From the NCBI GenBank assembly GCA_964493075.1, contig CAZBNU010000019.1:1-34606 (forward strand): a DNA stretch of 34,606 nucleotides. The letters are read 5' to 3'. How positions within the stretch are numbered: the stretch's first letter is position 1; each line of letters opens with the position of its first letter. This DNA comes from SLFT01 sp964493075. Its GTDB lineage: Bacteria > Hydrogenedentota > Hydrogenedentia > Hydrogenedentales > CAITNO01. Below the pieces are notes generated by a model. The model saw only the letters and a list, made by a program, of their open reading frames with translations. It had not been told where the DNA came from and ran no database searches. Positions 24,732 through 32,900 of this stretch are shown here, piece by piece. Made by a program: the position numbers and the translations under genes.

Positions 24732-25583
24732 TTATGAAGCAGCCTTTACAGATTCCACAATTTCCACCAACCTGCGACCGTAATCGGTATAGGACTTATA
24801 GAGGGCTTCTGCGCTTTCCGCCTGCTGGCCGGAATGAATAATCGCCGCCAGATGCGGTTCAATGGAGAATCCGCCTTCATAACCACCTGCAAGCAAGTCG
24901 CTAATAATTTCCTTCACATAGCCGTCACCGTCGCCACACATGCAATAGTGATCCACGCCATCCATCTTGCGCGCATCCTTGATATGCACATATACGATAT
25001 CCTTTTGCACATCCTTGTAATAGTCCCAGGCGTTCTGGCCGTAGGTGACCGGATTGCCCGTATCAAATACCACTTTAAGCGCAGGGCTATTCACTTCGCC
25101 CAGCAGGATATTGCTGTTTTCCGATGAAAGACCGCCCCAGCCGCTGCAATTTTCGTGGACAAGGGTCACGCCGCCGTCTTCCGCAATACGGGCAAGATTT
25201 TTCATGCGCCGAATGGATTCCCGACGCCATTCGGGCTCGTCAAAGGGGGCATCCTTATCGTTCGGATAACTCATGACACGTATAAACTGTGTGCCAAAAC
25301 GTTTCATGCGGGGGATCGCCTGTTTAAGGTCTTCTTCATCAATGGCGGGATCACATGAAATGGGACGCGCCCAGTTTGCCACAGCGCTCGCAAAACAGGA
25401 CACCTTCATGCCTGCATCAGTGACAGCGCCATATACGGCATCAAACCTGGCCTCTTCCAGCTGCGTCAGGTTTACCCCGTCTATCATGCGCAATTCCAGG
25501 TGGTCCCAGCCCAGTTCCTGGTGCGCTTTAATTTGAGTGGCAATATCCTGTCCCGACTCATCCGAAATGCCTGAATAAAACAT
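24732..25583 (-). CDS. Sugar phosphate isomerase/epimerase family TIM-barrel protein
   Basis: A 283-residue member of the xylose-isomerase-like (AP endonuclease 2) superfamily. Probable metal ligands appear in order at strand ends: Glu in LVHENC, Asp in VFDTGNP, His in YVHIKD and Glu in FSIEPH. Such proteins isomerise or epimerise sugars, inositols or keto-sugars, or act in oxidised-sugar breakdown; the substrate cannot be determined. The ATG at 25583 has AAGGAG eight bases upstream and gives the family-typical short start; an ATG at 25601 overlaps that site. It is followed 40 bases later by pfkA, which supports a carbohydrate role feeding glycolysis. Confidence 0.85.
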   Translation of the reverse strand: MFYSGISDESGQDIATQIKAHQELGWDHLELRMIDGVNLTQLEEARFDAVYGAVTDAGMKVSCFASAVANWARPISCDPAIDEEDLKQAIPRMKRFGTQFIRVMSYPNDKDAPFDEPEWRRESIRRMKNLARIAEDGGVTLVHENCSGWGGLSSENSNILLGEVNSPALKVVFDTGNPVTYGQNAWDYYKDVQKDIVYVHIKDARKMDGVDHYCMCGDGDGYVKEIISDLLAGGYEGGFSIEPHLAAIIHSGQQAESAEALYKSYTDYGRRLVEIVESVKAAS

Positions 25584-25603
25584 GGTAAAAATCTCCTTCA
25601 CGG

Positions 25604-25638
25604 TTAAAATAAGGCCATCATAATCATTTCAAATGGCC
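25604..25638 (-). terminator. Weak candidate terminator after the propeller protein gene
   Basis: Read on the minus strand, GGCCAT (25638-25633), a 14-base loop, ATGGCC (25618-25613), then TTATTTT. The stem has only six pairs and the T-run is interrupted, so read-through into the isomerase gene is possible. Confidence 0.3.
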
Positions 25639-25693
25639 AGCGTATTACTGTAATGGTAGGACATGAACGAAAGGGGATGCAAGAACGTCTGCC

Positions 25694-27973
25694 CTATTCC
25701 TGCTCCGGCGCTCCGATAAACCCATAGTAGCGCCCCATCCAATACGGAAGCAACCAGTATATGCCGGTGCTCTCCCTGGCGCCGTTGTCGCCGCCCACCG
25801 CGTCATAGGGATTCTTATCCCAACGCATGACATAGCGTTCACTGGCTGGCAGTAACCTGTCTACCTGCCAACTGTACAATTCGGGATAGCGCACCAGAGT
25901 CAGGTCTTCGCGTCGGCTGTTGTCCACCGTCCAATGGATAAGATCAAGGGGAGCGTCACGCAAAAAGGCCACGCATTGTTCCAGATTAAACTCCTTCACG
26001 CCATGAGCGCCGCAGATGAAATTGAAGAACGGATTGTGGTCGTTTTCCACCTGTCCATACCACTGATGCAGCCCTTCCAAAAACGCATCGTGCAACACAG
26101 GGTCTGTTTCCGTAGCCATCAAAGCGGGAAATATCAATGCCAGCAGACTGGAATCAATATCGGTTCGCTCAGCGGGATTGGTCGGTTTCGGCGCACGGGC
26201 AAGGTCCAGATACCCATATTCGTCCATAAGCCTCCGATATTCGCGATCGTATTTTGAATCCCCGGTCAGGTGGGCCGTTGTCTTTAGGTAACTCAACAGT
26301 TCTATGGCATTGATACGCCGTTCCGCATACCAATCGCCGTTTTCAAGCAACCTATCAGGAGACCACACGCCCCAGCGGGTAGGCTGTCCGTCGGTGTCGC
26401 GAAGCATATAACCGCCGTCCATGATATAAGTCATGACGCGGTCTGCCAACGCAGCAACCCGCTTTTTCTCTTCCGGTGACTGCGCCACAAATTCATGAAA
26501 AACGTAGTAGCCAAAAAAATGGCCGCAAATCTCATCCGAACTGGTATCGCCTTTCCAGAGCCAGTTGCCGTCAACACTGGGCCGCCAGCGTTCTTCTACG
26601 GGTTTCATGCGCGGGTCCCGCACCAGTACATCGGCAATCTGGCGTTCCGTGTACGTGCGGTTGCGATCATGCAGCCGGTTCGGATTCTCGGTATCGGGAG
26701 AAGCCCATTCCGGCGGCACGATGGTGCGTGCAATAAAACCCGGGGTGTCGGTAACGGTCTGAAACAATTCCATGGTTGCTGCAGCTTTGCGGGCGCGTTC
26801 CAACGCCACTGGGTCGCCGGTTACCTGATAACGGAATGCTTCCATGGCAAGATAGTGGTTGGTGTATTCCCCGTCATTGTCTTCATCTTCATGGAGCGAT
26901 GTGGACACGTCGCCCTGCTTCATGAGGCGGCTGATGCCCACAATCCAAGGATCACGCACCTTGCGCTCCATAACTATCTGATAGTAATGTTCCGCTTTTT
27001 CGGCAAGGGTCATCATACGCCGCCTGATCACGGAAACACCGCCTCCGGTAGCAACCCACGCAGCCTCTTCGCTGTCAAAAGCGACGTCACGAACATCATC
27101 AGAAGGCAGCCACCGCAAACTGTGACGCAACGACCACTGGCCGTCTTTCAGACGTGCAACGCCCAACGCGGTACATATCCATAGGGCGCCATCGGGATGA
27201 AAAGCAATACGCCGCACATCGCTGCACGGCAAGCCTTCCCGCGAGCTGTAAGAACGCACCCGTTGGCCGTTTTCATAAACATCAAGGCCGCCGAACCCCG
27301 CGAACCACACCGTCCCATCGGGCGCAACCGCCACCCCTTTTAGGTCACTGGTAAGCAATGCCGTGTCATCATAAAGATGACGCAGAATTTCAGTTTCGCG
27401 AAACAGGAAAGCGCCGTGCCCCGTGACCGCCCACGCGGCGCCATCTTCCTCGAATGCAATGGCGTTGGCCGTGTTCGCCCAACGCCCCGTATATTTGATC
27501 CAGTCGTCGCCCTCACTGCGCCACATTCCACGGGGACCCATTGCCATTGCCTGCTTCCCATGAAAAGCAATGGCGCCGATGGGTTCGTTGATGTCTGCAA
27601 CCTTTCCCAGCACGCCCGTTTGCAAACTGCGATACAAGCCATTCCAGGCGCCAAACCACGCCCGTCCCTCGGGGTCAACCGCCGCTGAGAAAGAAGGTCC
27701 CGCCGCCTCCTGCGTCTGCATTAACTGCCATGTGCCGCCGTTCTTCAGGCAATAAATGCCCGCTGCGGTTGCAGTCCATACGATCCCTTCCCCATCCACG
27801 ACGATCGCACGCACATCGTTGGCGGCTGTATTGTCCTCGTTTTTGTAAAACTCACGGTATTCCTGAATAAAGGGTGTATCCGCAATACCCTGAAAATCTG
27901 GAACGCTGTTTACAGCATATCCGGAAACAGACGCGAGAGTAATGCTCAGTAAAAAACGGACAGTCTGGGACAT
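25694..27973 (-). CDS. Secreted protein with regulator-type beta-propeller and helical C-terminal domain
   Basis: A 759-residue protein with a signal peptide (about 1-20). Residues 45-335 hold roughly seven propeller blades of the two-component-regulator type, each with the pattern VxxIAFxxDGxxWxxTxxG; examples are LKGVAVAPDGTVWFAGFGG and VRRIAFHPDGALWICTALG. Unlike hybrid sensors with this propeller, no membrane helix, Y_Y_Y domain or kinase follows. The remaining 400 residues are helical, with NHYLAMEAFRYQVTGD and many Trp/Tyr/Asp residues, resembling an alpha/alpha toroid of glycoside-processing enzymes; I cannot name the family. The ATG at 27973 has AAAGGTG eight bases upstream, and the longer frame passes through a repeat. 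It lies 110 bases upstream of the isomerase gene. A sugar-related extracellular role is inferred. Confidence 0.72.
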   Translation of the reverse strand: MSQTVRFLLSITLASVSGYAVNSVPDFQGIADTPFIQEYREFYKNEDNTAANDVRAIVVDGEGIVWTATAAGIYCLKNGGTWQLMQTQEAAGPSFSAAVDPEGRAWFGAWNGLYRSLQTGVLGKVADINEPIGAIAFHGKQAMAMGPRGMWRSEGDDWIKYTGRWANTANAIAFEEDGAAWAVTGHGAFLFRETEILRHLYDDTALLTSDLKGVAVAPDGTVWFAGFGGLDVYENGQRVRSYSSREGLPCSDVRRIAFHPDGALWICTALGVARLKDGQWSLRHSLRWLPSDDVRDVAFDSEEAAWVATGGGVSVIRRRMMTLAEKAEHYYQIVMERKVRDPWIVGISRLMKQGDVSTSLHEDEDNDGEYTNHYLAMEAFRYQVTGDPVALERARKAAATMELFQTVTDTPGFIARTIVPPEWASPDTENPNRLHDRNRTYTERQIADVLVRDPRMKPVEERWRPSVDGNWLWKGDTSSDEICGHFFGYYVFHEFVAQSPEEKKRVAALADRVMTYIMDGGYMLRDTDGQPTRWGVWSPDRLLENGDWYAERRINAIELLSYLKTTAHLTGDSKYDREYRRLMDEYGYLDLARAPKPTNPAERTDIDSSLLALIFPALMATETDPVLHDAFLEGLHQWYGQVENDHNPFFNFICGAHGVKEFNLEQCVAFLRDAPLDLIHWTVDNSRREDLTLVRYPELYSWQVDRLLPASERYVMRWDKNPYDAVGGDNGARESTGIYWLLPYWMGRYYGFIGAPEQE

Positions 27974-28012
27974 TGCGATACACCTTTCGTGCAGTTGAAG
28001 TGACTTCCTGAA

Positions 28013-28052
28013 GGATGGGTTCCGTTGCGCTTCACCCAACCCACCCTGCGCG
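28013..28052. repeat. Dispersed inverted-repeat element, copy 2
   Basis: GGATGGGT and ACCCAACC bracket TCCGTTGCGCTTC, forming an imperfect hairpin, followed by a further CCACCC. The core TGGGTTCCG...CGCTTCACCCA is shared with the element at 13410-13441, 14.6 kb away. This copy is in the 137-base gap between the HDOD gene and the propeller gene, both on the minus strand. Confidence 0.6.
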
Positions 28053-28110
28053 GCTAACCCCCATTGGAGCCACAAATTTTCGCGGCTTTCCCGGGATTAT
28101 TCACGCAGGA

Positions 28111-29607
28111 CTACTTGCTGGCGTTTGCCGTCTCTACGGCAGGCTTGCCGAGGGTGCCTGCAATTTCCGCAGGATCAACATTGATTGACTTCATGGCATC
28201 TGCGCATTTTGCCAGGCCTTCCTGATTGATCTCCCCTTCAGGGCTGGCAAGATTGGATGCGATATACACTACTGTCGCCGCAGCGCGAAAATCGCCCGCC
28301 TCTTCAGGTGTCAGCGAGTACCGTAAACACGCTGTGATCACTTCCGGCAGCCCCCAGTGCTCACAAAGCAGTGCGCCGGCTTCGCTATACCCCATCCCCA
28401 AAACCTGTTTTTCCGCGTGAAGACGTTTTTCACCAAAAATATCCGCCGGTATTTTTCCGTATTCGTCAGGATCAATGGTGCCAAGAGCGTAACTGCCCAA
28501 AGTATGCAGTAACCCGGCACAGTAGGCCACATTCGGAGTGACACTCCCGGAATCAATGGCAAGAACTGCGGCAATTTCCGCACAATGCCGGGAAAAATGG
28601 GTCAATCCCTTCCACTGGGCCTCATTTGCCATGGGCAGCTTTGGCGCATTCGCCGCCAACACCGAAACCGCCTGCTCACCCACCAGGGTAATCGCCATGG
28701 GAATACTGTCCACATTCTTTGGCAGCCCGTAAGCGGTACTGTTCGCTGTACAAAGCACAATTGCCGCCAACGACGGCGAATTGCCCACCACGGACACTAC
28801 CTGGCGCAAGCCTTCGCTTTCCACCCCCACGACAGCGTCCACCTGATTCATGACGCGGGTAGGAATGGGGAGCCGCTCCAATTCTGCCAGCGCCTGCCGT
28901 ATCGTTTCATCGCCGGGATACATAAGCGAAGATGTTGTCTCTGCAGGCTGCTCGCCCTGAGGTGCAGCACTGCCTTCCTTTTCTGCAACAATATCCTGGC
29001 TATCCGGCATACGGTAATGTTTGCGAACAGCAGCAAGAAAATCATCCACCTTGCAGACCATGGCGCGGATGCGCATGCCGCCGGTGACCTCTTCTACCGC
29101 CTTGAACGCTTCCATATCCACGGGACAAACCATAGCCACAGTAAGCGATTTGCCCAGCGAACTTGCAGGAAGCACCCAATGCTTTCGCACCACATCCAGC
29201 GGCACCAGATCGGTCAAGTCACGATCAATGGTAAAGTGGGACAGGCTGATGGCCGGGTGCCCTTCTTTAGACATCTTCTCATGAAGAGCATCTTTGGTGA
29301 TCATTTCCAGACGCAACAGGGTTTCGAATAATTTCTCGTTGGGCTGCTGCTTTTCCTGTGCCTCATCAACCTGTTCGCGTTTGACCAGACCCATGTCAAC
29401 AAAAAGGTCGGCTATAGGTTTGGGGCCGCTTGGTTTTGGAGGCGCCACCGGCTCAGATGATTTTACAGGTGGGGGCGTACCGCGCCCGGTTTGCACCAGA
29501 GCACCACATTTAACGCATTTGTACACCTTCGCCTGAGCGCCAGCAGGCACACGCATTCGCTGACCACAGGATGCGCACTCAATAATATTGTGTTGATCCA
29601 CTGACAA
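28111..29607 (-). CDS. HDOD-domain protein with zinc ribbon and GspE/MshE N-terminal-type domain
   Basis: A 498-residue cytoplasmic protein in three parts. Residues 8-36 form a zinc ribbon (Cys11, Cys14, Cys31, Cys34). Residues about 65-205 resemble the type II secretion ATPase N-terminal domain (ADLFVDMGLVKREQVDEA and the later DLVPLDVVRKHWVLP). Residues about 235-430 are an HDOD domain (LERLPIPTRVMNQV, NSPSLAAIVLCTANSTAYG, YCAGLLHTLG). HDOD proteins are signalling modules related to HD hydrolases but without the metal-binding motif. MshE-N domains can bind cyclic di-GMP, so a second-messenger input is possible. The start is TTG 29607, with GGGAG seven bases upstream; GTG 29601 is the alternative. 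The gene is divergent from the giant coiled-coil gene. Confidence 0.8.
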   Translation of the reverse strand: MSVDQHNIIECASCGQRMRVPAGAQAKVYKCVKCGALVQTGRGTPPPVKSSEPVAPPKPSGPKPIADLFVDMGLVKREQVDEAQEKQQPNEKLFETLLRLEMITKDALHEKMSKEGHPAISLSHFTIDRDLTDLVPLDVVRKHWVLPASSLGKSLTVAMVCPVDMEAFKAVEEVTGGMRIRAMVCKVDDFLAAVRKHYRMPDSQDIVAEKEGSAAPQGEQPAETTSSLMYPGDETIRQALAELERLPIPTRVMNQVDAVVGVESEGLRQVVSVVGNSPSLAAIVLCTANSTAYGLPKNVDSIPMAITLVGEQAVSVLAANAPKLPMANEAQWKGLTHFSRHCAEIAAVLAIDSGSVTPNVAYCAGLLHTLGSYALGTIDPDEYGKIPADIFGEKRLHAEKQVLGMGYSEAGALLCEHWGLPEVITACLRYSLTPEEAGDFRAAATVVYIASNLASPEGEINQEGLAKCADAMKSINVDPAEIAGTLGKPAVETANASK

Positions 29608-29991
29608 TACGGTTCTCCCACGGATGTAACGACTGACGGGCTACGTCGCCTCCTCAACTGATCAAAGACTCATTGCCTGTCTTCTTTGCCGCCTCGAGCG
29701 ATGCTACACCGTGCATGCTGAGTTTCCGCTGAATCTGCATCCAAACAATAACAAGATGGTACTGTATATCAAAAGGATGCACACACGCAAAAAAATGTTT
29801 TGTAAACTATAAGGCAAAACAGCTGTCATCTTCAAGAATTGTCCCTGTGGAAATAACTACCCTCCTGCTATATAATATTGTCTGTGTGAAATTGGTATGC
29901 GCTTTCGTTTAGAATGTGCACGGCATTACACTATAGGTTTTGGCGATACAGGGACCCTGGAGCCGGCTTGTGTCCCGAGCAGGAGTCATTT
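29608..29991. other. Divergent intergenic region between the HDOD gene and the giant coiled-coil gene
   Basis: It holds the plus-strand promoter candidate at 29848-29876 and a weaker minus-strand pair, TTGCGT and TATACA at 29790-29763, that could serve the HDOD gene with a leader of about 150 bases. A 28-codon minus-strand frame (29740-29654) has plausible composition but no ribosome site. An inverted repeat GTTTTG/CAAAAC spans 29797-29820. No riboswitch class was recognised. Confidence 0.45.
29848..29876 (+). promoter_or_regulatory. Candidate promoter of the giant coiled-coil gene
   Basis: A perfect TATAAT at 29871-29876 lies 17 bases after TGGAAA, which matches the -35 consensus at four of six positions. 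The predicted start near 29883 leaves a leader of about 110 bases before the ATG at 29992. Confidence 0.5.
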
Positions 29992-32900
29992 ATGCATCCC
30001 AGCGTTATTGAAAAGAAAATCGAGAACGCCCGACAACTAAGCAGTCAGGAACGACATCCAGAAGCGCTTGCAGCGCTTGAGGAAATCAAGCATTTCGTTC
30101 CCAACAGCCCCGTTGTTCTGTTGCTTCGAATCGAAAATCTCGCGGCATTGGGCAGAACCGGTGAGGCGACCCATGACTGCGATCGACTGACACAACGGTT
30201 GGATCAGGTTCGCATGGCGGGCGGCATCCTCGACGACATGCTTGATATTGAACAGGCCATGCAGATCACGGAAATGGTCACCGAACAGACCGGCAAGGCG
30301 GGCACACTCAAGGCGGCACTCGATAAACGACAGGCGGAAGCGCTGGACAAAGAAACCCTCCAGAATACCGTGGCTGACCTTCAGGCCAAACTTGAAGCCT
30401 TTCTGGCGCAGAAAGAAGAAGCCGCAAGCGAACAAAACCAACTGCTGCATGAACTTGATCAACTGCGCGAAAAGGAACGGGAAAAATCCGAAGCACTCGA
30501 ACAGGCGCACTCCGAACTGGACAACCTCAAGCATACCCTGCTTAAACGTGAAGCCGAGGTTGCCGACGCAGAACAGGAATTGGCCGACCGTGAGCAGATG
30601 GTCGCGAAACTTGAAGATGAAGTAAACTCTCTCCAGAAACGTCAGGAAAGCGCCGCCCAATCCGAAGAACTCCTCAACCAGGAGGTCGAGCGGTTGCGCA
30701 AGCAGGGGGATGCCAAATCCGAGGAACTCGAACAGGCGCGACAAGCGCTTGAACAACTTCAGGCGTCGCTGAAAGAGCGCGAAGCCGCCATCGAGGAAGC
30801 GCAGTCGCAGAACCGTGAGCATGAAGAAGCGCTCGCAGCCATGCGTGACGAAATGACGCGCATCAACGATGAAGCTGACAAGGCGGAGGCCGCCCGGGAA
30901 ACGCTAAAGTCCGAATTGGAAACACTGCGCGAAAATGAACGCAGCAAGAGCGAAGCCCTTGAAACAGCACGCGCACAATTGAGCGAGTTGCAGAATCAGC
31001 TGATGGACCGCGAGCAGGCCGTTGCCGCTGCAGAAGCACGGGCCCGGGAAAGCGAGCAGGAAATCGCCAACATGCGCGGGCAACTGGATAGCATCGAATC
31101 CCGTGCCGCACAGGCAGCCGAATCCGAACGCGCCCTTGCCGAAGAAGTTGCCCAGCTGCGCGCCAACGAAGCCGCAAAATCCAGCGACCTGCAAAAAACA
31201 CGCGAGGAAATGGAGCGATTGCGCAATGAGTTGGGCGAACGCGAGTCCGTACTCAAGAAGCAGCTACAGGAAAAGAAGCTCAGTGCAGAGGGCGAGCAGA
31301 AACTGAAGGAAGAACTGGAACAGCTGCGCCAGCGCGCCGACCATTTTGCGGCATCAGAACAGGACCTGGTCAGTGAACTGGAACACCTGCGCAGCAGCGA
31401 ATCAGAAAAGTCAAAAGTACTCACCACTGCGCGCAGCGAAATGGACGAACTGCGCGCACAACTGGCACAGCAGCAAGAGGCGGTAGCCGCAGCAGAAGAA
31501 GCCAGCAACAAACACGATGAAATGGTGCAGACCCTGCAAAAGGAACTGGAAGCGCTGCAAAAGCAAGCGCAGACGGCGTCCTCTTCTGAGGCCGAACTTG
31601 CCGAAGAAGTAACCCTGCTCAGAGAAAACGAGGCTGCCAAATCGCAGGCACTGGCTGATGCCCAGGCCGAAATGGAACAGTTGCGCGAGCAGTTGGCAAA
31701 ACAAGAGCAGGACGCAAAGAGCGCAGAAGAAGTCAACGCGCAAAAGCAGCAGGAATTGGAAACGCTGCAAAAGGAACTGGAGCAACTGCGCTCGGAAACC
31801 GCAGAGACCCAGGACGCTGAAAGCGCGCTCACAGGCGAAATGGAGAAACTTCGCCAGAACGAAGCAGAAAAGAATAAGGAACTGGAAGAGTCCCGGAAAG
31901 AACTCGACAAGTTAAAAGCGGTGCTTGATGAACGTGAAGAAGCGGCAGCAAAAGCCGCTGATGAGCAAGCAAAGAGCCGGGATATTATTGCCAAACTGGA
32001 GAACGAACTCGCCGCGTTGCGAAACAAAGACCTGGAGCAAGAGTCTTCCCAGGTGGTGCTGCAAGCCGAAGTTTCACAAATCACGGATGCCGTTAAACGG
32101 GAAAGCGGCCTTGAAAACTCCCCGCAGGCGCTCCAGCTTAAAAAGATCCAGGAACAACTGCAGGCACTGGAAAAATCACGGCGTGATCAGCGCGACGTTA
32201 TCCGACGGCAGGCCGCACAAATGGCCATACAGGATTCCTCGCAACAGCAGACCTCCGATCAGGCCGCAGATATTGCCACAACTGACAAGCCTGCCAACAG
32301 CGGACTGTTTGCAATTAACTATGCCATGAATCAGGGCTCCCAGCGCAAAACATCAGCCGATGCCGCAGCAATTGCCAAGCAACAATCAAAAAGGCAAACA
32401 CAGAAAGATGCTCTGAAAATCGCACAGCAACAATCGAAAAAGCAAACGCAGCAAGATGCCCTGAAAATCGCGCAGCAACAGTCGAAAAGGCAAACGCAGC
32501 AAGATGCCCTGAAAATCGCGCAGCAACAGTCACAACGGCAGACTGCAAAAGACGCGTTGAAGATTGCCCAACAGAAGTCACAACGGCAAACCGCAAAAGA
32601 TGCCTTGAGGATGGCGCAACAGCCGTCGCAGCGACAAACCCCGCAACAGGCCGCGCAAAGCATTCAAGATCAACTGAAGAAACAGATGAAACAGCAGGCC
32701 AAAACTCCCAAAACACCGGAAAAGCCCGAACCCGCCGTTAACGACGACCCCTTCGGTAATCTGGGTCCGCTGGAGAACATTCTTCAAGAGGCGCCGTCCG
32801 TAAAAGAAACACCCAAGCCAGCGGAAAAAAAGCCTGAACCAGCGGAAGAAAATCTGCTGCTGCAACCTCTCCCTGAAGATGACCCCTTCGGCAACCTGGG

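Noticed and set aside
29654..29740. 28-codon minus-strand frame upstream of the HDOD gene, and a possible cyclic di-GMP riboswitch in the same leader
   Set aside because: The frame has no ribosome site. The leader lacks the conserved core sequences of the known cyclic di-GMP riboswitches.
30996..32084. Minus-strand Ser/Cys-rich frame of 362 codons
   Set aside because: It arises because the opposite strand of Glu/Gln/Lys/Ala-rich coiled-coil codons lacks stop codons. Composition is absurd for a protein.
32332..32667. CRISPR-like array from regularly spaced repeats
   Set aside because: The 48-base units are contiguous, in frame, without unique spacers, and encode a 16-residue protein repeat inside a long gene.
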